Program-made: the position numbers and the translations under genes | Shown here: in pieces, positions 9,295 to 18,837 of the stretch | Position numbering within the stretch: the stretch's first letter is position 1 | How the letters are laid out: each line of letters opens with the position of its first letter | DNA from: Streptomyces sp. NBC_01267 | Lineage (GTDB): Bacteria > Actinomycetota > Actinomycetes > Streptomycetales > Streptomycetaceae | Length of the DNA: 64,000 bases | Reading direction: 5' to 3' | Assembly (NCBI RefSeq): GCF_036241575.1 | Contig: NZ_CP108455.1 | Coordinates: forward strand, 7,609,001-7,673,000 | The notes under the pieces: model-generated | Database searches by the model: none | What the model saw: only the letters and a program-made list of their open reading frames with translations | Told to the model about the DNA's origin: nothing

Positions 9295-10272
9295 TCACAG
9301 CGCGCAGCGGAACCCGCCGTGCCCCGTGGTGCTGTCGGGGGTGTTGGAGGTACGCGCGGCCACCCGGTAGCGGTTGCAGTAGGAGCTGTGGCAGAGGTGG
9401 GAGCCGCCGCGCAGGACACGGTTCGCACCGGTCGGCGGGCCCACCGGGTCGATACGGGTCTCCGTACGTTCGTCCCGGTGCCAGTCGGGGCTGAAGCGGT
9501 CGGCGCACCACTCCCACACATTGCCCGAAGTGTTGTACAGGCCGTAGCCGTTGGGGGAGAACGCCTTGACCGGGGCGGTCCCGAGGAAGCCGTCCTCGCG
9601 GGTGTTGCGTACGGGGAAGTCGCCCTGCCAGATGTTGCAGCGGTGCCTGCCGCGCGGGGTCAGCTCGTCGCCCCACGGGAAGCGGGCCCGGACGAGCCCG
9701 CCGCGGGCCGCCTTCTCCCACTCGGCCTCGGTGGGCAGCCGCTTGCCCGCCCAGCGGGCGTAGGCGTTCGCGTCGTTCCAGGACATGTGCACCACCGGAT
9801 GGTCCCGGCGGTCGCCCACCGAGGAACCGGGGCCCTCGGGTGCACGCCAGTACGCGCCGGTCACCGCCCGCCACCAGGGCGCGCCCGGGACGCCGCCCGG
9901 AAGCACCGCCCCGCGCGCGGACTGCGGTACGAAAGCCCCGAACACGTAGGACCAGCCGATGAGTTCGGCCTCGGTCCGGTATCCGGTCGCCTTGACGAAG
10001 GTGGCGAACCGGGCGTTCGTCACGCAGGCCGCGTCGATGTGGAAGGGGCCGACGGTCACCTCCCGTACCGGCCCCTCGCCGTCCGCGGGGAACGCGTCCG
10101 CGTCGTCACCCCCCATCAGGAAGGGGCCACCCGGCACGCTCACCATGCCGCGCAGCAGTTCGGCCGGCCGCCGGTCGGGGACGGCGAAGTCCGCCGGGGG
10201 AGCGGCCGGCGTCTCCGGTCCGGCGGGAGCCTCGGTGGCCGTCGCCCGCGCGGGCCCGCAGCACGCGTTCAC
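9295..10272 (-). CDS. formylglycine-generating enzyme (sulfatase-activating oxidase)
   Basis: 325 residues starting at a GTG that overlaps the stop of the ROK gene (GTGA), so it is translationally coupled to it. The whole FGE-sulfatase fold is present: MVSVPGGPFLMGG near residue 50, HPVVHMSWNDANAYARWAGKRLPTEAEWEKAARGG, GNVWEWCADRF, and the terminal RGGSHLCHSSYCNRYRVAAR with NTPDSTTGHGGFRC. The two active-site cysteines (about residues 294 and 299), equivalent to the copper-binding pair in characterised FGEs, are both present. It oxidises the Cys of CxPxR in type I sulfatases to formylglycine, and such a sulfatase is encoded divergently 1.5 kb away. No signal peptide, so cytoplasmic. Confidence 0.93.
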   Translation of the reverse strand: MNACCGPARATATEAPAGPETPAAPPADFAVPDRRPAELLRGMVSVPGGPFLMGGDDADAFPADGEGPVREVTVGPFHIDAACVTNARFATFVKATGYRTEAELIGWSYVFGAFVPQSARGAVLPGGVPGAPWWRAVTGAYWRAPEGPGSSVGDRRDHPVVHMSWNDANAYARWAGKRLPTEAEWEKAARGGLVRARFPWGDELTPRGRHRCNIWQGDFPVRNTREDGFLGTAPVKAFSPNGYGLYNTSGNVWEWCADRFSPDWHRDERTETRIDPVGPPTGANRVLRGGSHLCHSSYCNRYRVAARTSNTPDSTTGHGGFRCAL

Positions 10273-11558
10273 TGTCCGGCGCCGGTGGTGAGCGCCCGGA
10301 GTGTGGGGCCGGATCCGCCGCCGGGAGCGCCGGAGTCCTGGTCCGCGCCCGGTCCGCCGGCTCCGGGGACCGGCCGGTCGAGCAGTTCCGCCAGGTCCTG
10401 GCCGGTGGTGTGCAGCAGCAGGGCGACACCGCCGAGCGCTGCCGCGTCCGCGCCCAGGGCGGAGCCGCAGACGGTGATCGTGCGAGGAGCGGACGGCAGG
10501 GACAGGGCCGCCAGTTGCTCCCGGATGGGGGTCAGTACCAGCTCGTCCAGGGCGGCGGGCTCGCCGTAGACCACGATGCACTCGGGGTCGACATGGGCGG
10601 CGAGTGCGGCCAGCACACGACCCGCGGTGACAGCGGCCCCGCGCAGCACGTCAGCGCTGTCCGGCTGTCCGTCGGCGGCCAGCGCGATGAACTCGGCCGC
10701 GTCATGGGCCCTGACGCCGCGGTCGGCGCAGGCAGCCAGCAGTGCCGGAAGGCTGATGACACCCTCCAGACAGCCGCGGCCCCCGCAATGGCAGACCGGC
10801 CCCTGGGGATCGACGCTGGTGTGGCCGATCTCGCCCGCCGCGCCGTGGGCGCCGCGCACCAGCGTTCCGTTCACGACGAGTCCGCCGCCGACGCCTTCCG
10901 ACCACGCCAGGAAAACGGTGTTGTCGTGGCCGCGGGCCGCGCCCCAGGTGACTTCGGCGAGCGCCGCCAGCCGTGAGTTGTTGTCGGTGAGGACCGGGAC
11001 ACCGAAGTGCTCGCCGAGCTCCGCCGCGACATGGGTGGCGAACGGCGTCATGGTGCGGGGGTCCCCGGAAGCCGGGTTCTGTACGAAGCCCGGCAGACCG
11101 AGGCCGATGCCTTCGACCGGTGCGAGGCTGATGCCCTCGCGGCGTACCAGCTCCTCGACCGCCTCGACGGCCTGTGCGGCACGTTCGGCCGGGCCGCTGT
11201 CCGCCGGTACCGGGGCGCTGGACCTGCCGATCACCTGATGGGCGCAGTTCGCGACGATCACATGGATCCGGTTGCGCTGGAGGTCGATGCCGATCAGCTC
11301 GGCGCCGCGTGCGTTCAGCGAGATCTCCAGGGCAGGCCTGCCCCGGCCGCGCGGCTGCTCGGATTCGGCGGCCGGCTGCTCCACGACCGCCTTGCGCTCC
11401 AGCAGGTCGGAGACGATCGCGAACAGGGTGGTACGGGAGAGCCCGATCCTCGCCTTCAGCTCGCCGCGGCTGAGCGCGCCGGAGCGGCGCAGTTCGCCGA
11501 GAACGGCGGCTTCATTGGCCCTGCGCAGGCGTTGCAAGGCGTCGGTGGGTTCGGTCAT
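10269..11558 (-). CDS. ROK-family transcriptional repressor
   Basis: 429 residues. An N-terminal winged helix (about 10-60, GALSRGELKARIGLSRTTLFAIVSDLLERKAVVE) is joined to a sugar-kinase-like ROK domain with EGVGGGLVVNG, a GAHGAAGEIGHTSVD metal/sugar loop and the zinc site CHCGGRGCLE (Cys256, Cys258, Cys263). The tail (about 400-429) is a Gly/Ala-rich extension. It probably controls the divergent sulfatase operon and itself, with a carbohydrate as inducer. A possible -35 TTGACA lies about 31 bp before the ATG and the ATG has no ribosome site, so the mRNA may be leaderless. Confidence 0.9.
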   Translation of the reverse strand: MTEPTDALQRLRRANEAAVLGELRRSGALSRGELKARIGLSRTTLFAIVSDLLERKAVVEQPAAESEQPRGRGRPALEISLNARGAELIGIDLQRNRIHVIVANCAHQVIGRSSAPVPADSGPAERAAQAVEAVEELVRREGISLAPVEGIGLGLPGFVQNPASGDPRTMTPFATHVAAELGEHFGVPVLTDNNSRLAALAEVTWGAARGHDNTVFLAWSEGVGGGLVVNGTLVRGAHGAAGEIGHTSVDPQGPVCHCGGRGCLEGVISLPALLAACADRGVRAHDAAEFIALAADGQPDSADVLRGAAVTAGRVLAALAAHVDPECIVVYGEPAALDELVLTPIREQLAALSLPSAPRTITVCGSALGADAAALGGVALLLHTTGQDLAELLDRPVPGAGGPGADQDSGAPGGGSGPTLRALTTGAGQ

Positions 11559-11584
11559 GGACGCATGGTCTGCCGGGCCCGCGG

Positions 11585-11642
11585 TTTATGTCAACCGCCC
11601 GGACGAATTCACACCGAATTAATTCCCGAGGGTTGACGTAAA
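11585..11642. promoter_or_regulatory. candidate ROK operator: long-spaced inverted repeat
   Basis: TTTATGTCAACC (11585-11596) and GGTTGACGTAAA (11631-11642) are inverted copies matching at 11 of 12 positions, separated by 34 bp of AT-richer DNA (GAATTC...GAATTAATTC). Each arm contains the -35-like TTGAC of one divergent promoter, so a protein bound to both arms would block both genes. The ROK repressor is the obvious candidate. Confidence 0.6.
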
Positions 11643-11661
11643 AAACCGACGTCCATACAGT
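11633..11661 (+). promoter_or_regulatory. sigma-70 type promoter of the sulfatase operon
   Basis: TTGACG at 11633-11638, a 17-bp spacer and TACAGT at 11656-11661 match the principal-sigma consensus well. It would give an untranslated leader of about 110 nt before the sulfatase ATG at 11781. The -35 lies in the right arm of the inverted repeat. Confidence 0.6.
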
Positions 11662-11780
11662 TCCCGGCACTTGCCTGAAATGGCACCGGCAGGCGCTCGG
11701 TGCGCGCACCGACGGACGCACCCAGCACGGCACTTGGCACACAGCACCAGGCACAACCCCACCGAAAGGGCGGCCAGTCC

Positions 11781-13268
11781 ATGGCTCCGCGCAACGTCCT
11801 GTTCCTGATGACCGACCAACACCGGGTCGACACCCTGGGGTGTTACGGCAACCCCCTGGTGGAGACCCCGGCCCTGGACGCCCTGGCGGCGGAGGGAACC
11901 CGTTTCGACCGCTTCTACACGCCGACCGCGATCTGCACCCCGGCGCGTGCCTCGCTCGCCACCGGCCTGCACCCCTTCCGCCACGGACTGCTCAACAACC
12001 CCGAGCGCAACGGCGGCAGCAAGGACGAGCTGGACGACGACAACCCGATGCTGTGGAGCCAGTTGATGGACCACGGCTACCAGGTCGGCCACGCGGGCAA
12101 ATGGCACATCGGCCGGGAGCGCGGCCCCGAGTTCTACGGCCTCGACGGTGAGCACCTGCCCGGTGCGCTGAACCCCGTACACCACCCCTCGTACGAGAAG
12201 TGGCTGGAGGACAACGGCTTCCCGCCCTTCGCCGTACGCGAACCCGTCTTCGGCGCCGCCGCCAACGGCACCGGCCGCGGCCACCTCATCGCAGGCCGCC
12301 TCCAGCAGCCCGCCGAGGCCACCATGGAAGCGTTCCTCACCGACCGCACCCTCGGCCTGCTGGACCGCTACGCCGCCGACTGGAAGGCGACCGGCAAGCC
12401 GTTCATGCTCTCCTGCCACTGGTACGGGCCGCATCTGCCCTACCTGATCCCCGACCAGTACTACGACATGTACGACCCGGCGGACGTCCCGCTCCCCGCG
12501 TCCATGGCGGAGACCTTCGCGGGCAAGCCCGAAGTGCAGCGCCAGTACAGCGCCTACTGGTCGTCCGACGGCTTCGACGCGGCTGCCTGGCGCAAGCTCA
12601 TCGCCGTGTACTGGGGCTATGTCACCATGATCGACCACCAGGTCGGCAGGCTCCTCGAAGCGCTCAAGGCGCATGGCCTGTGGGACGAGACGGCCGTCTT
12701 CTTCACCGCTGACCACGGCGAGTTCACCGGCGCCCACCGGCTCAACGACAAGGGCCCGGCGATGTACGAGGACATCTACCGGATCCCCGCCCTCGCCCGG
12801 GTGCCGGGCGCACCCGCCCAGGTCCGCGACGACTTCGCCAACCTCATCGATCTGAACCCGACCATCCTCGAACTGGCCGGAGCACCTGTCCCCGAACTGT
12901 GCGACGGGGAAAGCCTGTTGCCCCTGCTGCACGGTGAACCGGCCGGGGACGGCCGGGACGAGATCTTCGCCGAGTTCCACGGCCATCACTTCCCGTACTC
13001 CCAGCGCATGATCCGCGACCGGCGCCACAAGCTGGTCCACAACCCGGAGAGCACGCACGAGCTGTACGACCTGCGGACCGACCCGCACGAACTGCACAAC
13101 GTGTACGAGGCGCCCGCCTACGCGGAGATCCGGCGCGACCTCACCGTCCGGCTCTACCGGGAGCTCCTGCGCCGTGGCGACCCGGCCTACACCTGGATGA
13201 GCTACATGGCCGACATCGGCGGCGACCGCGCGCCGGACGTCGACGGGGTCGCGGAGGAAGTGGCATGA
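11781..13268 (+). CDS. type I (formylglycine-dependent) sulfatase, cytoplasmic
   Basis: 495 residues. N-terminal [23 protein letters not shown] supplies the metal-binding Asp, and the sulfatase signature [11 protein letters not shown] starts at Cys52, the residue converted to formylglycine. GKWHIG (second signature) and ADHGEF (metal ligands) follow. There is no signal peptide, so it acts inside the cell on an imported sulfate ester or sulfamate. The substrate cannot be read from sequence; the family includes choline-, aryl- and glycan sulfatases. The stop overlaps the permease start (ATGA). An upstream in-frame GTG exists, but the ATG at 11781 has an AAAGGG ribosome site. Confidence 0.93.
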   Translation: MAPRNVLFLMTDQHRVDTLGCYGNPLVETPALDALAAEGTRFDRFYTPTAICTPARASLATGLHPFRHGLLNNPERNGGSKDELDDDNPMLWSQLMDHGYQVGHAGKWHIGRERGPEFYGLDGEHLPGALNPVHHPSYEKWLEDNGFPPFAVREPVFGAAANGTGRGHLIAGRLQQPAEATMEAFLTDRTLGLLDRYAADWKATGKPFMLSCHWYGPHLPYLIPDQYYDMYDPADVPLPASMAETFAGKPEVQRQYSAYWSSDGFDAAAWRKLIAVYWGYVTMIDHQVGRLLEALKAHGLWDETAVFFTADHGEFTGAHRLNDKGPAMYEDIYRIPALARVPGAPAQVRDDFANLIDLNPTILELAGAPVPELCDGESLLPLLHGEPAGDGRDEIFAEFHGHHFPYSQRMIRDRRHKLVHNPESTHELYDLRTDPHELHNVYEAPAYAEIRRDLTVRLYRELLRRGDPAYTWMSYMADIGGDRAPDVDGVAEEVA

Positions 13269-14191
13269 AGGACGAATTGCTGTCCGGACCCGCCGCGTCC
13301 GACCGCACGGCCACGGACACCGGGCCTGCCGACCGGCGCACGGAGAACACGGACGCCGTGAGCACGGACCCCGCGACCGCGAAGAGGCAGAACGCGCAGA
13401 AGAACGCGCAGAAGAAGAAAGCGCAGAAGAAGGCGGGCGGCACCGGCCGCCTCACGGCCGTACTGCTCGGCTTCGCCTCCGCCGCGCTGGGACTGCTCAC
13501 CTGGGTCGTCCTCGCCAACAGCGGCATCGACGGCTTCCCCGGGCCCGTCTCCGTGGCCCGCCGCACCGGGCAGCTCATCGCCGACGGAACCCTGTTCTCC
13601 GACGCGGGCGCCAGCCTTGAGCGGGTCCTCATCGGCTACGTCCTCGGTGTCGTCCTCGCGATCCCCGTCGGTTTCCTGATGGGCTGGTACCCGGTCGTCC
13701 GCAGGCTCATCGAGCCCTGGCTCCAGTTCTTCCGGATGGTGCCGCCGCTCGCGATCATCCCGCTGGCCATCGTCCTGATGGGCATCGACGAGACCCCGAA
13801 GATCTTCGTGATCTTCCTGGCGTCGTTCCTCTCCTCCGTCGTCTCCACCTTCCAGGGCGTCGTCGCCGTCGACGTCACCCTCGTCAACGCCGCACGGGTA
13901 CTCGGTGCCCGCGACCCGCAGGTCTTCATCGGCGTCGTCGTCCCCGCGTCGACCCCGTTCATCCTGGTCGGCATGCGGATCGGGCTCGGGGCCTCCTGGG
14001 CGACCGTGGTCGCCGCCGAACTCATCGCGGCCCAGGACGGACTGGGCCACCGGATGCAGCAGGCGCAGCTCTACTACGACCTGCCCACCATTTTCGTCCA
14101 GGTGATCGCCATCGGAGCGATCGGACTCGTCATGGACCGGCTGCTGCTCCTCGCCGAGCGCCGGCTGACCCACTGGCAGGAGCGGAGGTAG
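13265..14191 (+). CDS. ABC transporter permease, TauC/SsuC-like
   Basis: 308 residues, six hydrophobic helices after a Lys/Ala-rich cytoplasmic N-terminal extension (about residues 38-58, KRQNAQKN then repeated QKK). The EAA-type loop that contacts the ATPase is seen as [35 protein letters not shown]. This belongs to the nitrate/taurine/alkanesulfonate class of permeases. It overlaps the sulfatase stop by 4 nt and is followed 2 nt later by its ATPase. The Lys-rich extension is unusual for the family and may start at a later codon. Confidence 0.92.
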   Translation: MKDELLSGPAASDRTATDTGPADRRTENTDAVSTDPATAKRQNAQKNAQKKKAQKKAGGTGRLTAVLLGFASAALGLLTWVVLANSGIDGFPGPVSVARRTGQLIADGTLFSDAGASLERVLIGYVLGVVLAIPVGFLMGWYPVVRRLIEPWLQFFRMVPPLAIIPLAIVLMGIDETPKIFVIFLASFLSSVVSTFQGVVAVDVTLVNAARVLGARDPQVFIGVVVPASTPFILVGMRIGLGASWATVVAAELIAAQDGLGHRMQQAQLYYDLPTIFVQVIAIGAIGLVMDRLLLLAERRLTHWQERR

Positions 14192-14193
14192 TC

Positions 14194-14976
14194 ATGCCCA
14201 CCATCAACTTCTCCGACGTCACACGGGACTTCCCGGTGAAGGACGGCGACTTCCTGGCCCTGGACCGGGTCAGCCTCGACATCGAGGACGGCGAGTTCGT
14301 CACCGTCGTCGGCCCGTCCGGCTGCGGCAAGTCCACCCTGATGAACATCGCGGCCGGGCTCCTCGACGCCTCCGACGGCGAAGTCACCGTCGACGGCGTC
14401 CCCGTCCACGGCCCCGCCCCCGAACGCGGTGTCATCTTCCAGCAGTACGCGCTCTTCCCCTGGATGACCGTGACCGGCAACGTCGAGTACGGCCTGAAGG
14501 TGGCCGGGGTGAAAAAGGCCGAACGCAGGCGCCGGGCCCGCGAGGTCATCGAACTCGTCGGGCTCACCGACTTCGCCGACGCCCTGCCCAAAACGCTCTC
14601 CGGCGGCATGAAACAGCGCTGCGCCATCGCCCGCGCCTACGCGGTCGACCCGAAGATCCTCCTCATGGACGAGCCCTTCGGCGCCCTCGACTCCCTGACC
14701 CGCGTCCGGATGCAGGAATCCCTGCTGGACACCTGGAGCCGGGACCGGCGCACCGTCATGTTCATCACCCACGACGTCGACGAGGCGGTCTTCCTCGGCA
14801 ACCGCGTCGTCGTCATGGCCGCCCGCCCCGGCCGCATCCACACCGTCATCCCCGTCTCGCTGCCCTATCCCCGTACCGAGGAGCAGCGCCTGTCACCCGA
14901 ATTCGCCGAACTGCGCGCCCAGGTGTGGCACGCCGTCCACCACCAGCCAGCTCCCCTCGAAGGAAGCACGTCGTGA
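14194..14976 (+). CDS. ABC transporter ATP-binding protein, TauB/SsuB-like
   Basis: 260 residues. Walker A GPSGCGKST (40-48), Q-loop FQQYALFPWMTV, signature LSGGMKQRCAIARA, Walker B ILLMDEPFGALD and the H-loop FITHDVDEA are all intact. The sequence is typical of the nitrate/taurine/sulfonate importers. The stop overlaps the GTG start of the binding protein (GTGA). Confidence 0.95.
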   Translation: MPTINFSDVTRDFPVKDGDFLALDRVSLDIEDGEFVTVVGPSGCGKSTLMNIAAGLLDASDGEVTVDGVPVHGPAPERGVIFQQYALFPWMTVTGNVEYGLKVAGVKKAERRRRAREVIELVGLTDFADALPKTLSGGMKQRCAIARAYAVDPKILLMDEPFGALDSLTRVRMQESLLDTWSRDRRTVMFITHDVDEAVFLGNRVVVMAARPGRIHTVIPVSLPYPRTEEQRLSPEFAELRAQVWHAVHHQPAPLEGSTS

Positions 14977-16001
14977 AAACAGAACGCGCCATCGGCCGCC
15001 GCTCCATGGGTCTGCTCCTCGCCCTGCTGCTCGTCCCCGCGGCCACCAGCTGCTCCAGCGGATCCTCCGCCGCCTCGGACGGTGGCAAGAAGAAGGTGAC
15101 TTTCGGCTACATCGCCGACTACAGCGGCTCCGCGGCGCTCGCGGTCGCCCAGAAGCAGGGCCTGTGGAAGAAGGCGGGAATCACCCCCGAACTGAAGGTC
15201 TTCACCAACGGTCCGCTCCAGGTACAGGCTCTCGGATCGGGCAGCCTGGACTTCGGCTACCTCGGTCCCGGCGCCCTGTGGCTGCCCGCGTCCGGCCGCG
15301 CGTCGATCATCTCGGTCAACATGCTGGGTCTCGCCGACCGCGTCATCGCCCAGCCGGGTTCAGGCATCGAGAAGCCCGCCGACCTCAAGGGCAAGAAGAT
15401 CGCCGTGGCCGAGGGCACATCGGGCGACATGATCCTCAATCTGGCGCTCCGCGACGCCGGGCTGAAGGAGAGCGACGTCAAGAAGGTCACCATGGACGCC
15501 TCCACCGTCGTCACGGCCTTCTCGTCCGGGAAGGTCGACGCCGCCGCCACCTGGTACCCGCTCATCGACACCATGAAGAAGAAGGTCCCCGGTCTGAAGG
15601 AGATCAGCCGGACCCAGGACTACTACCCGAAGACGACCTTCCCGAATGTCTTCGTCACCCAGCCCAAGCTCGCCTCGGGCAACCCGGAACTCGTCAAGAA
15701 GGTGACCGGGGTCCTCAAGCAGGCCGACGACTGGATCGCCGCGCACCCGCAGGAGTCGGAGACCGTGGCAGCCGAGTTCCTCAAGCTGCCCGCCGGACAG
15801 CTGAAGGGCTCCACCGACTACGTGAAGATCCTTCCCTCCGCGGAGCTGACGAAGCTCAGCAAGGACGGCACGGTCGGCGGCTGGTTCGACCATCTCTCGG
15901 ACCTCTTCGTCCAGATGAAGAAGCTGCCCGAGGCAGGCAAGGCCAAGGACTACTACCTCAGTGACCTGTATGCATCGGCCGGAAAGGCGGACCACACATG
16001 A
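14973..16001 (+). CDS. substrate-binding lipoprotein of the sulfatase-locus importer
   Basis: 342 residues from a GTG overlapping the ATPase stop. The signal peptide ends in ATSC, giving a lipidated Cys27, followed by a Ser/Gly linker. The body fits the NMT1/TauA/SsuA periplasmic-binding fold: TFGYIADYSGSAALAVAQKQGLWKKAGI, then LKGKKIAVAEGTSGDMILNLAL and AAATWYPLIDTMKK. Relatives bind sulfonates, nitrate or pyrimidine precursors; here the neighbouring sulfatase suggests a sulfated organic compound. It overlaps the next gene by 4 nt. Confidence 0.93.
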   Translation: MKTERAIGRRSMGLLLALLLVPAATSCSSGSSAASDGGKKKVTFGYIADYSGSAALAVAQKQGLWKKAGITPELKVFTNGPLQVQALGSGSLDFGYLGPGALWLPASGRASIISVNMLGLADRVIAQPGSGIEKPADLKGKKIAVAEGTSGDMILNLALRDAGLKESDVKKVTMDASTVVTAFSSGKVDAAATWYPLIDTMKKKVPGLKEISRTQDYYPKTTFPNVFVTQPKLASGNPELVKKVTGVLKQADDWIAAHPQESETVAAEFLKLPAGQLKGSTDYVKILPSAELTKLSKDGTVGGWFDHLSDLFVQMKKLPEAGKAKDYYLSDLYASAGKADHT

Positions 16002-18316
16002 GCACCAGCAGAGGTACGGACCCCGGGGCACCCCGGAACCAGGGGGACCGGGTGAACGGCACGAGTGAGGTGAGACGGCGAGGGTTCCTGGTGGGAGCCG
16101 CCGGGCTCGCGGGCGCGACGGTACTGCCGCTGTCCGCGGCTGCCCCCGCGACGGCTGCCACCGCCACCACGGCTCCCGCAGGCGCCGCCCGCACCCTGCT
16201 GGTGGCCTCGGGAGGACGCCCCGCGGCCACCGTTCTGTGGTGGGGCGGCGACAGCGCCCGGTTCGCCGCCACCGAACTCCGCGACTACGTACAGCGGATC
16301 ACCGGAGCCACGCTGCCGCTGCGCGCCGCCGCGGGCAGCACCGAAGGCGCGGTGCCCGCGGGTGTCACCGGCCTGGTCGTGCTGCGCGCGGGCACCGGTA
16401 CCGGGAACACCGTGTCCGGGAACCGGCTCACCGAAGCCGGCCAGGAACTCTCCGGCGCGCCCGAGGACACCTTCACCCTGCTCGGCGACGACCAGGACAT
16501 CCTGCTGACCGGCCTCGGCGACCGGGCCCCGCTCTACGCGGTGTACGCCCTGCTCGAACGGCTGGGCGTCCGCTTCTTCGCCCCCGCCTTCCCCGCGTAC
16601 GAAGGCCACAGCGAGCACGTTCCCCGGGTCCGCACCCTCGCGCTGCCCGCCGTGCACCTCACCGACCGGCCCGACTGGGAATTCCGCCGTCAGTACGCCG
16701 AGGAGGGCTTCAGCCACACCGCGCAGAGCCTGCCCCCGCTGCTCGACTGGATGGCCAAGAACCGGCTCAACACCTTCGTCTACCCGACGAACTACCTGGG
16801 CCTCGGCGTCACCACGTACGACGGCGTACGGACCGTGCTCGCCCGCGAGGCCGCCAAGCGCGGCATCAGGATCGAGACCGGCGGCCACGGCTACGACAGC
16901 TTCCTGCCCCCGGCGGACTACCCGCAGTTCTACGCATCCGGCGGGCCGCTCTTCGACATCTACAACCCCGAGGCCCTGGACGCCTACATAGCCAAGGTGG
17001 TCGCGTTCCTGCGGGCCCGTCCGGAGATCACGGTCTTCGACTGCTGGCCGCCCGACGTCCCCAAGTTCCAGAAGGCGATCCTCGACCGGTACGGCAAGGC
17101 CGCGAACGCCGAGTCGGTGGTCGTCAACAAGCTCGCCCAGGTGCTCCGCGACGAGCTGCCCGGTGTCCGTGTGGAGCGCATCGCCTACAACTCCACCATC
17201 CAGCCGCCCGACCCCGACTACGCGTGCGACCCCCAGGTCGTCGTCGACTTCGCGCCGTACGGCCGCAATTACGACGGATCCCTCGGCGATCCGGCCGTGA
17301 GTGCCAACACCGGGCTGGCCAAGGCCCTGGGGGCCTGGCGCACCAGCTTCCGCGGCTCCCTCGTGATGTACGAGTACTACCGCCGCTACCGCTGGCGCAG
17401 CCAGCCGGTACGGCCCGTCGACACCATCGCGGCCGATGTCGCCTTCGAATCGCAGCTCGGTGTCAACGGCATCGGCATGTACAGCGAACCGGGCGACTGG
17501 ATCACGTACGAGCACGTCCAGAGCCTGGTCGCCGCACTGGCCTGGGACAACAGCCTGGACGCCGACGCCTACCGGGACGGTTACCTCCAGGCGCGCTTCG
17601 GCGCCTCGGCCGCGGGATCCATGGGGGAGTACTACGACCTCACCCGCTTCGACCCCGACACCCACACGGTCACCAAGCTGCACGACAACTACAGCCAGGC
17701 CTCCGCCGCGCTGAAGACGGCAGCCGCACAGGCCGGGGACGACTCCGCGCGAACAGTGATCGACCGGCTGCGCAGAGGGATCGAGGTCAACCTCGCCGAC
17801 ATGAGCATCGGGCTGCAGCCGGCCGGCAGCCCCGAACTGGCCGCGGCCCGTGCGGCCTACCGGACCCAGCTGATGAGCAACCGGTTCAACGGCGTCGCCC
17901 TGCCGAACACCCAGGCCTGGTGGCGCGGGCACAGCGAGGACGACGCGGTGCCGTACAGCGACACGACGGTCCGGCAGGAAGCCGTGGACAACTACTCCTG
18001 TCCGGCAGCCGGGTTCGGCGATCCCGGTGAGCTGACACTGGCGCGCGGTGGAGCCGGGGTGGCACTGACGGTCGTGGCGCAGGACGTGGACTTCACCGGG
18101 CACACCGTGCACTGGACCGCGTCCGGCCCGGACGGCATCACGCTGACCCCGGCCCGTGGCAGCCTGCGGGTCCGCGGCACCAGGAGCGCCTCGCACCGGG
18201 TGGACGCCCGCGCCGATGCGTCCGCCGCGGCCGGCGACCACCGGATCACGCTGGAGTTCCGGCTGGTTGACGGCACCCGGCTGACACCCGCGTACGTGGA
18301 TCTCACCGTGGAGTGA
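15998..18316 (+). CDS. Tat-exported DUF4838 protein (glycoside-hydrolase-like)
   Basis: 772 residues. A twin-arginine signal (RRRGFLVGAAGLAGA, about 27-41) and an Ala-rich cleavage region precede a domain like the N-terminal domain of alpha-glucuronidases and hexosaminidases (about 60-200: FAATELRDYVQRITGATLPL then LYAVYALLERLGVRFFAPAFPAYE). A DUF4838 TIM-barrel-like core follows (about 215-560, with YEYYRRYRWRS and GVNGIGMYSEPGDW) and a C-terminal beta domain. It is probably a secreted carbohydrate-active protein that frees or processes the ligand imported by the upstream ABC system. It is the last gene of the operon. Enzymatic activity is inferred from fold only. Confidence 0.85.
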   Translation: MSTSRGTDPGAPRNQGDRVNGTSEVRRRGFLVGAAGLAGATVLPLSAAAPATAATATTAPAGAARTLLVASGGRPAATVLWWGGDSARFAATELRDYVQRITGATLPLRAAAGSTEGAVPAGVTGLVVLRAGTGTGNTVSGNRLTEAGQELSGAPEDTFTLLGDDQDILLTGLGDRAPLYAVYALLERLGVRFFAPAFPAYEGHSEHVPRVRTLALPAVHLTDRPDWEFRRQYAEEGFSHTAQSLPPLLDWMAKNRLNTFVYPTNYLGLGVTTYDGVRTVLAREAAKRGIRIETGGHGYDSFLPPADYPQFYASGGPLFDIYNPEALDAYIAKVVAFLRARPEITVFDCWPPDVPKFQKAILDRYGKAANAESVVVNKLAQVLRDELPGVRVERIAYNSTIQPPDPDYACDPQVVVDFAPYGRNYDGSLGDPAVSANTGLAKALGAWRTSFRGSLVMYEYYRRYRWRSQPVRPVDTIAADVAFESQLGVNGIGMYSEPGDWITYEHVQSLVAALAWDNSLDADAYRDGYLQARFGASAAGSMGEYYDLTRFDPDTHTVTKLHDNYSQASAALKTAAAQAGDDSARTVIDRLRRGIEVNLADMSIGLQPAGSPELAAARAAYRTQLMSNRFNGVALPNTQAWWRGHSEDDAVPYSDTTVRQEAVDNYSCPAAGFGDPGELTLARGGAGVALTVVAQDVDFTGHTVHWTASGPDGITLTPARGSLRVRGTRSASHRVDARADASAAAGDHRITLEFRLVDGTRLTPAYVDLTVE

Positions 18317-18438
18317 CAACACAGCACCGCCCCGCACCACATGAGACGCACGGCAGGGTGACACCGGTCCGGTCGCGACGGAAGCGGATCCGTCGCGACC
18401 GGACCGTTCGTGACCGCTCAGCGGGGGGAGTGTCAGTG

Positions 18439-18726
18439 GTGGCTGGGATGCTGTCGGACATGGATGAACGGACCTGGCGCCGGGTGTACGGCGCCGACCA
18501 CGACGACCCGGATCCGGGCCCGCGGCCGGGCCGCGTCTACCGGGAGCTGGTGGGCGGACCGCTCGACGGTCTGCTGCTGGACGTGACCGGGTGGCCCGGA
18601 CCGCGGCTGGCGGAGGCCGCCGCGCTGGCCACCGAGATCGGCTCCCACGGCCCCGGCGGGCACGCACTGTACGGCCCGCGTACAGCCGGCTCGCTGCTGT
18701 GGGACTGGGAGGGCGACACCCCCTGA
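18439..18726 (+). CDS. small hypothetical protein
   Basis: About 95 residues. Three starts are possible: GTG at 18436 or 18439, both well placed behind GGGGAG at 18425-18430, or ATG at 18448. The sequence is acidic and Pro/Gly/Trp-rich, with VYRELVGGPLDGLLLDVTGWPG, and has no signal peptide or membrane helix. Codon use is normal for Streptomyces. I do not recognise a family. Confidence 0.55.
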   Translation: MAGMLSDMDERTWRRVYGADHDDPDPGPRPGRVYRELVGGPLDGLLLDVTGWPGPRLAEAAALATEIGSHGPGGHALYGPRTAGSLLWDWEGDTP

Positions 18727-18782
18727 CGGGGGGAAACCGCCCTCCTGGGCGGGCCGTTGCGGCGCAGCAGCAGTAGCCGTAC

Positions 18783-18815
18783 GGGCCGGTGACCCCTGGA
18801 AGGGATCACCGGCCC
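18783..18815. terminator. bidirectional hairpin between convergent genes
   Basis: A 14-bp stem with one mismatch (18783-18796 with 18802-18815) and a 5-nt loop lies between the small hypothetical gene and the convergent GH92 gene; it can stop transcription from either side. Confidence 0.7.
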
Positions 18816-18837
18816 ACACACGGCACCGCGTCGTCCG

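Noticed and set aside
15953..18667. Very long open frame on the minus strand opposite the DUF4838 gene
   Set aside because: It is a GC-bias shadow: composition is Arg/Gly/Val-rich with no domain, and the plus-strand gene has a Tat signal, coupling to its operon and clear family motifs.
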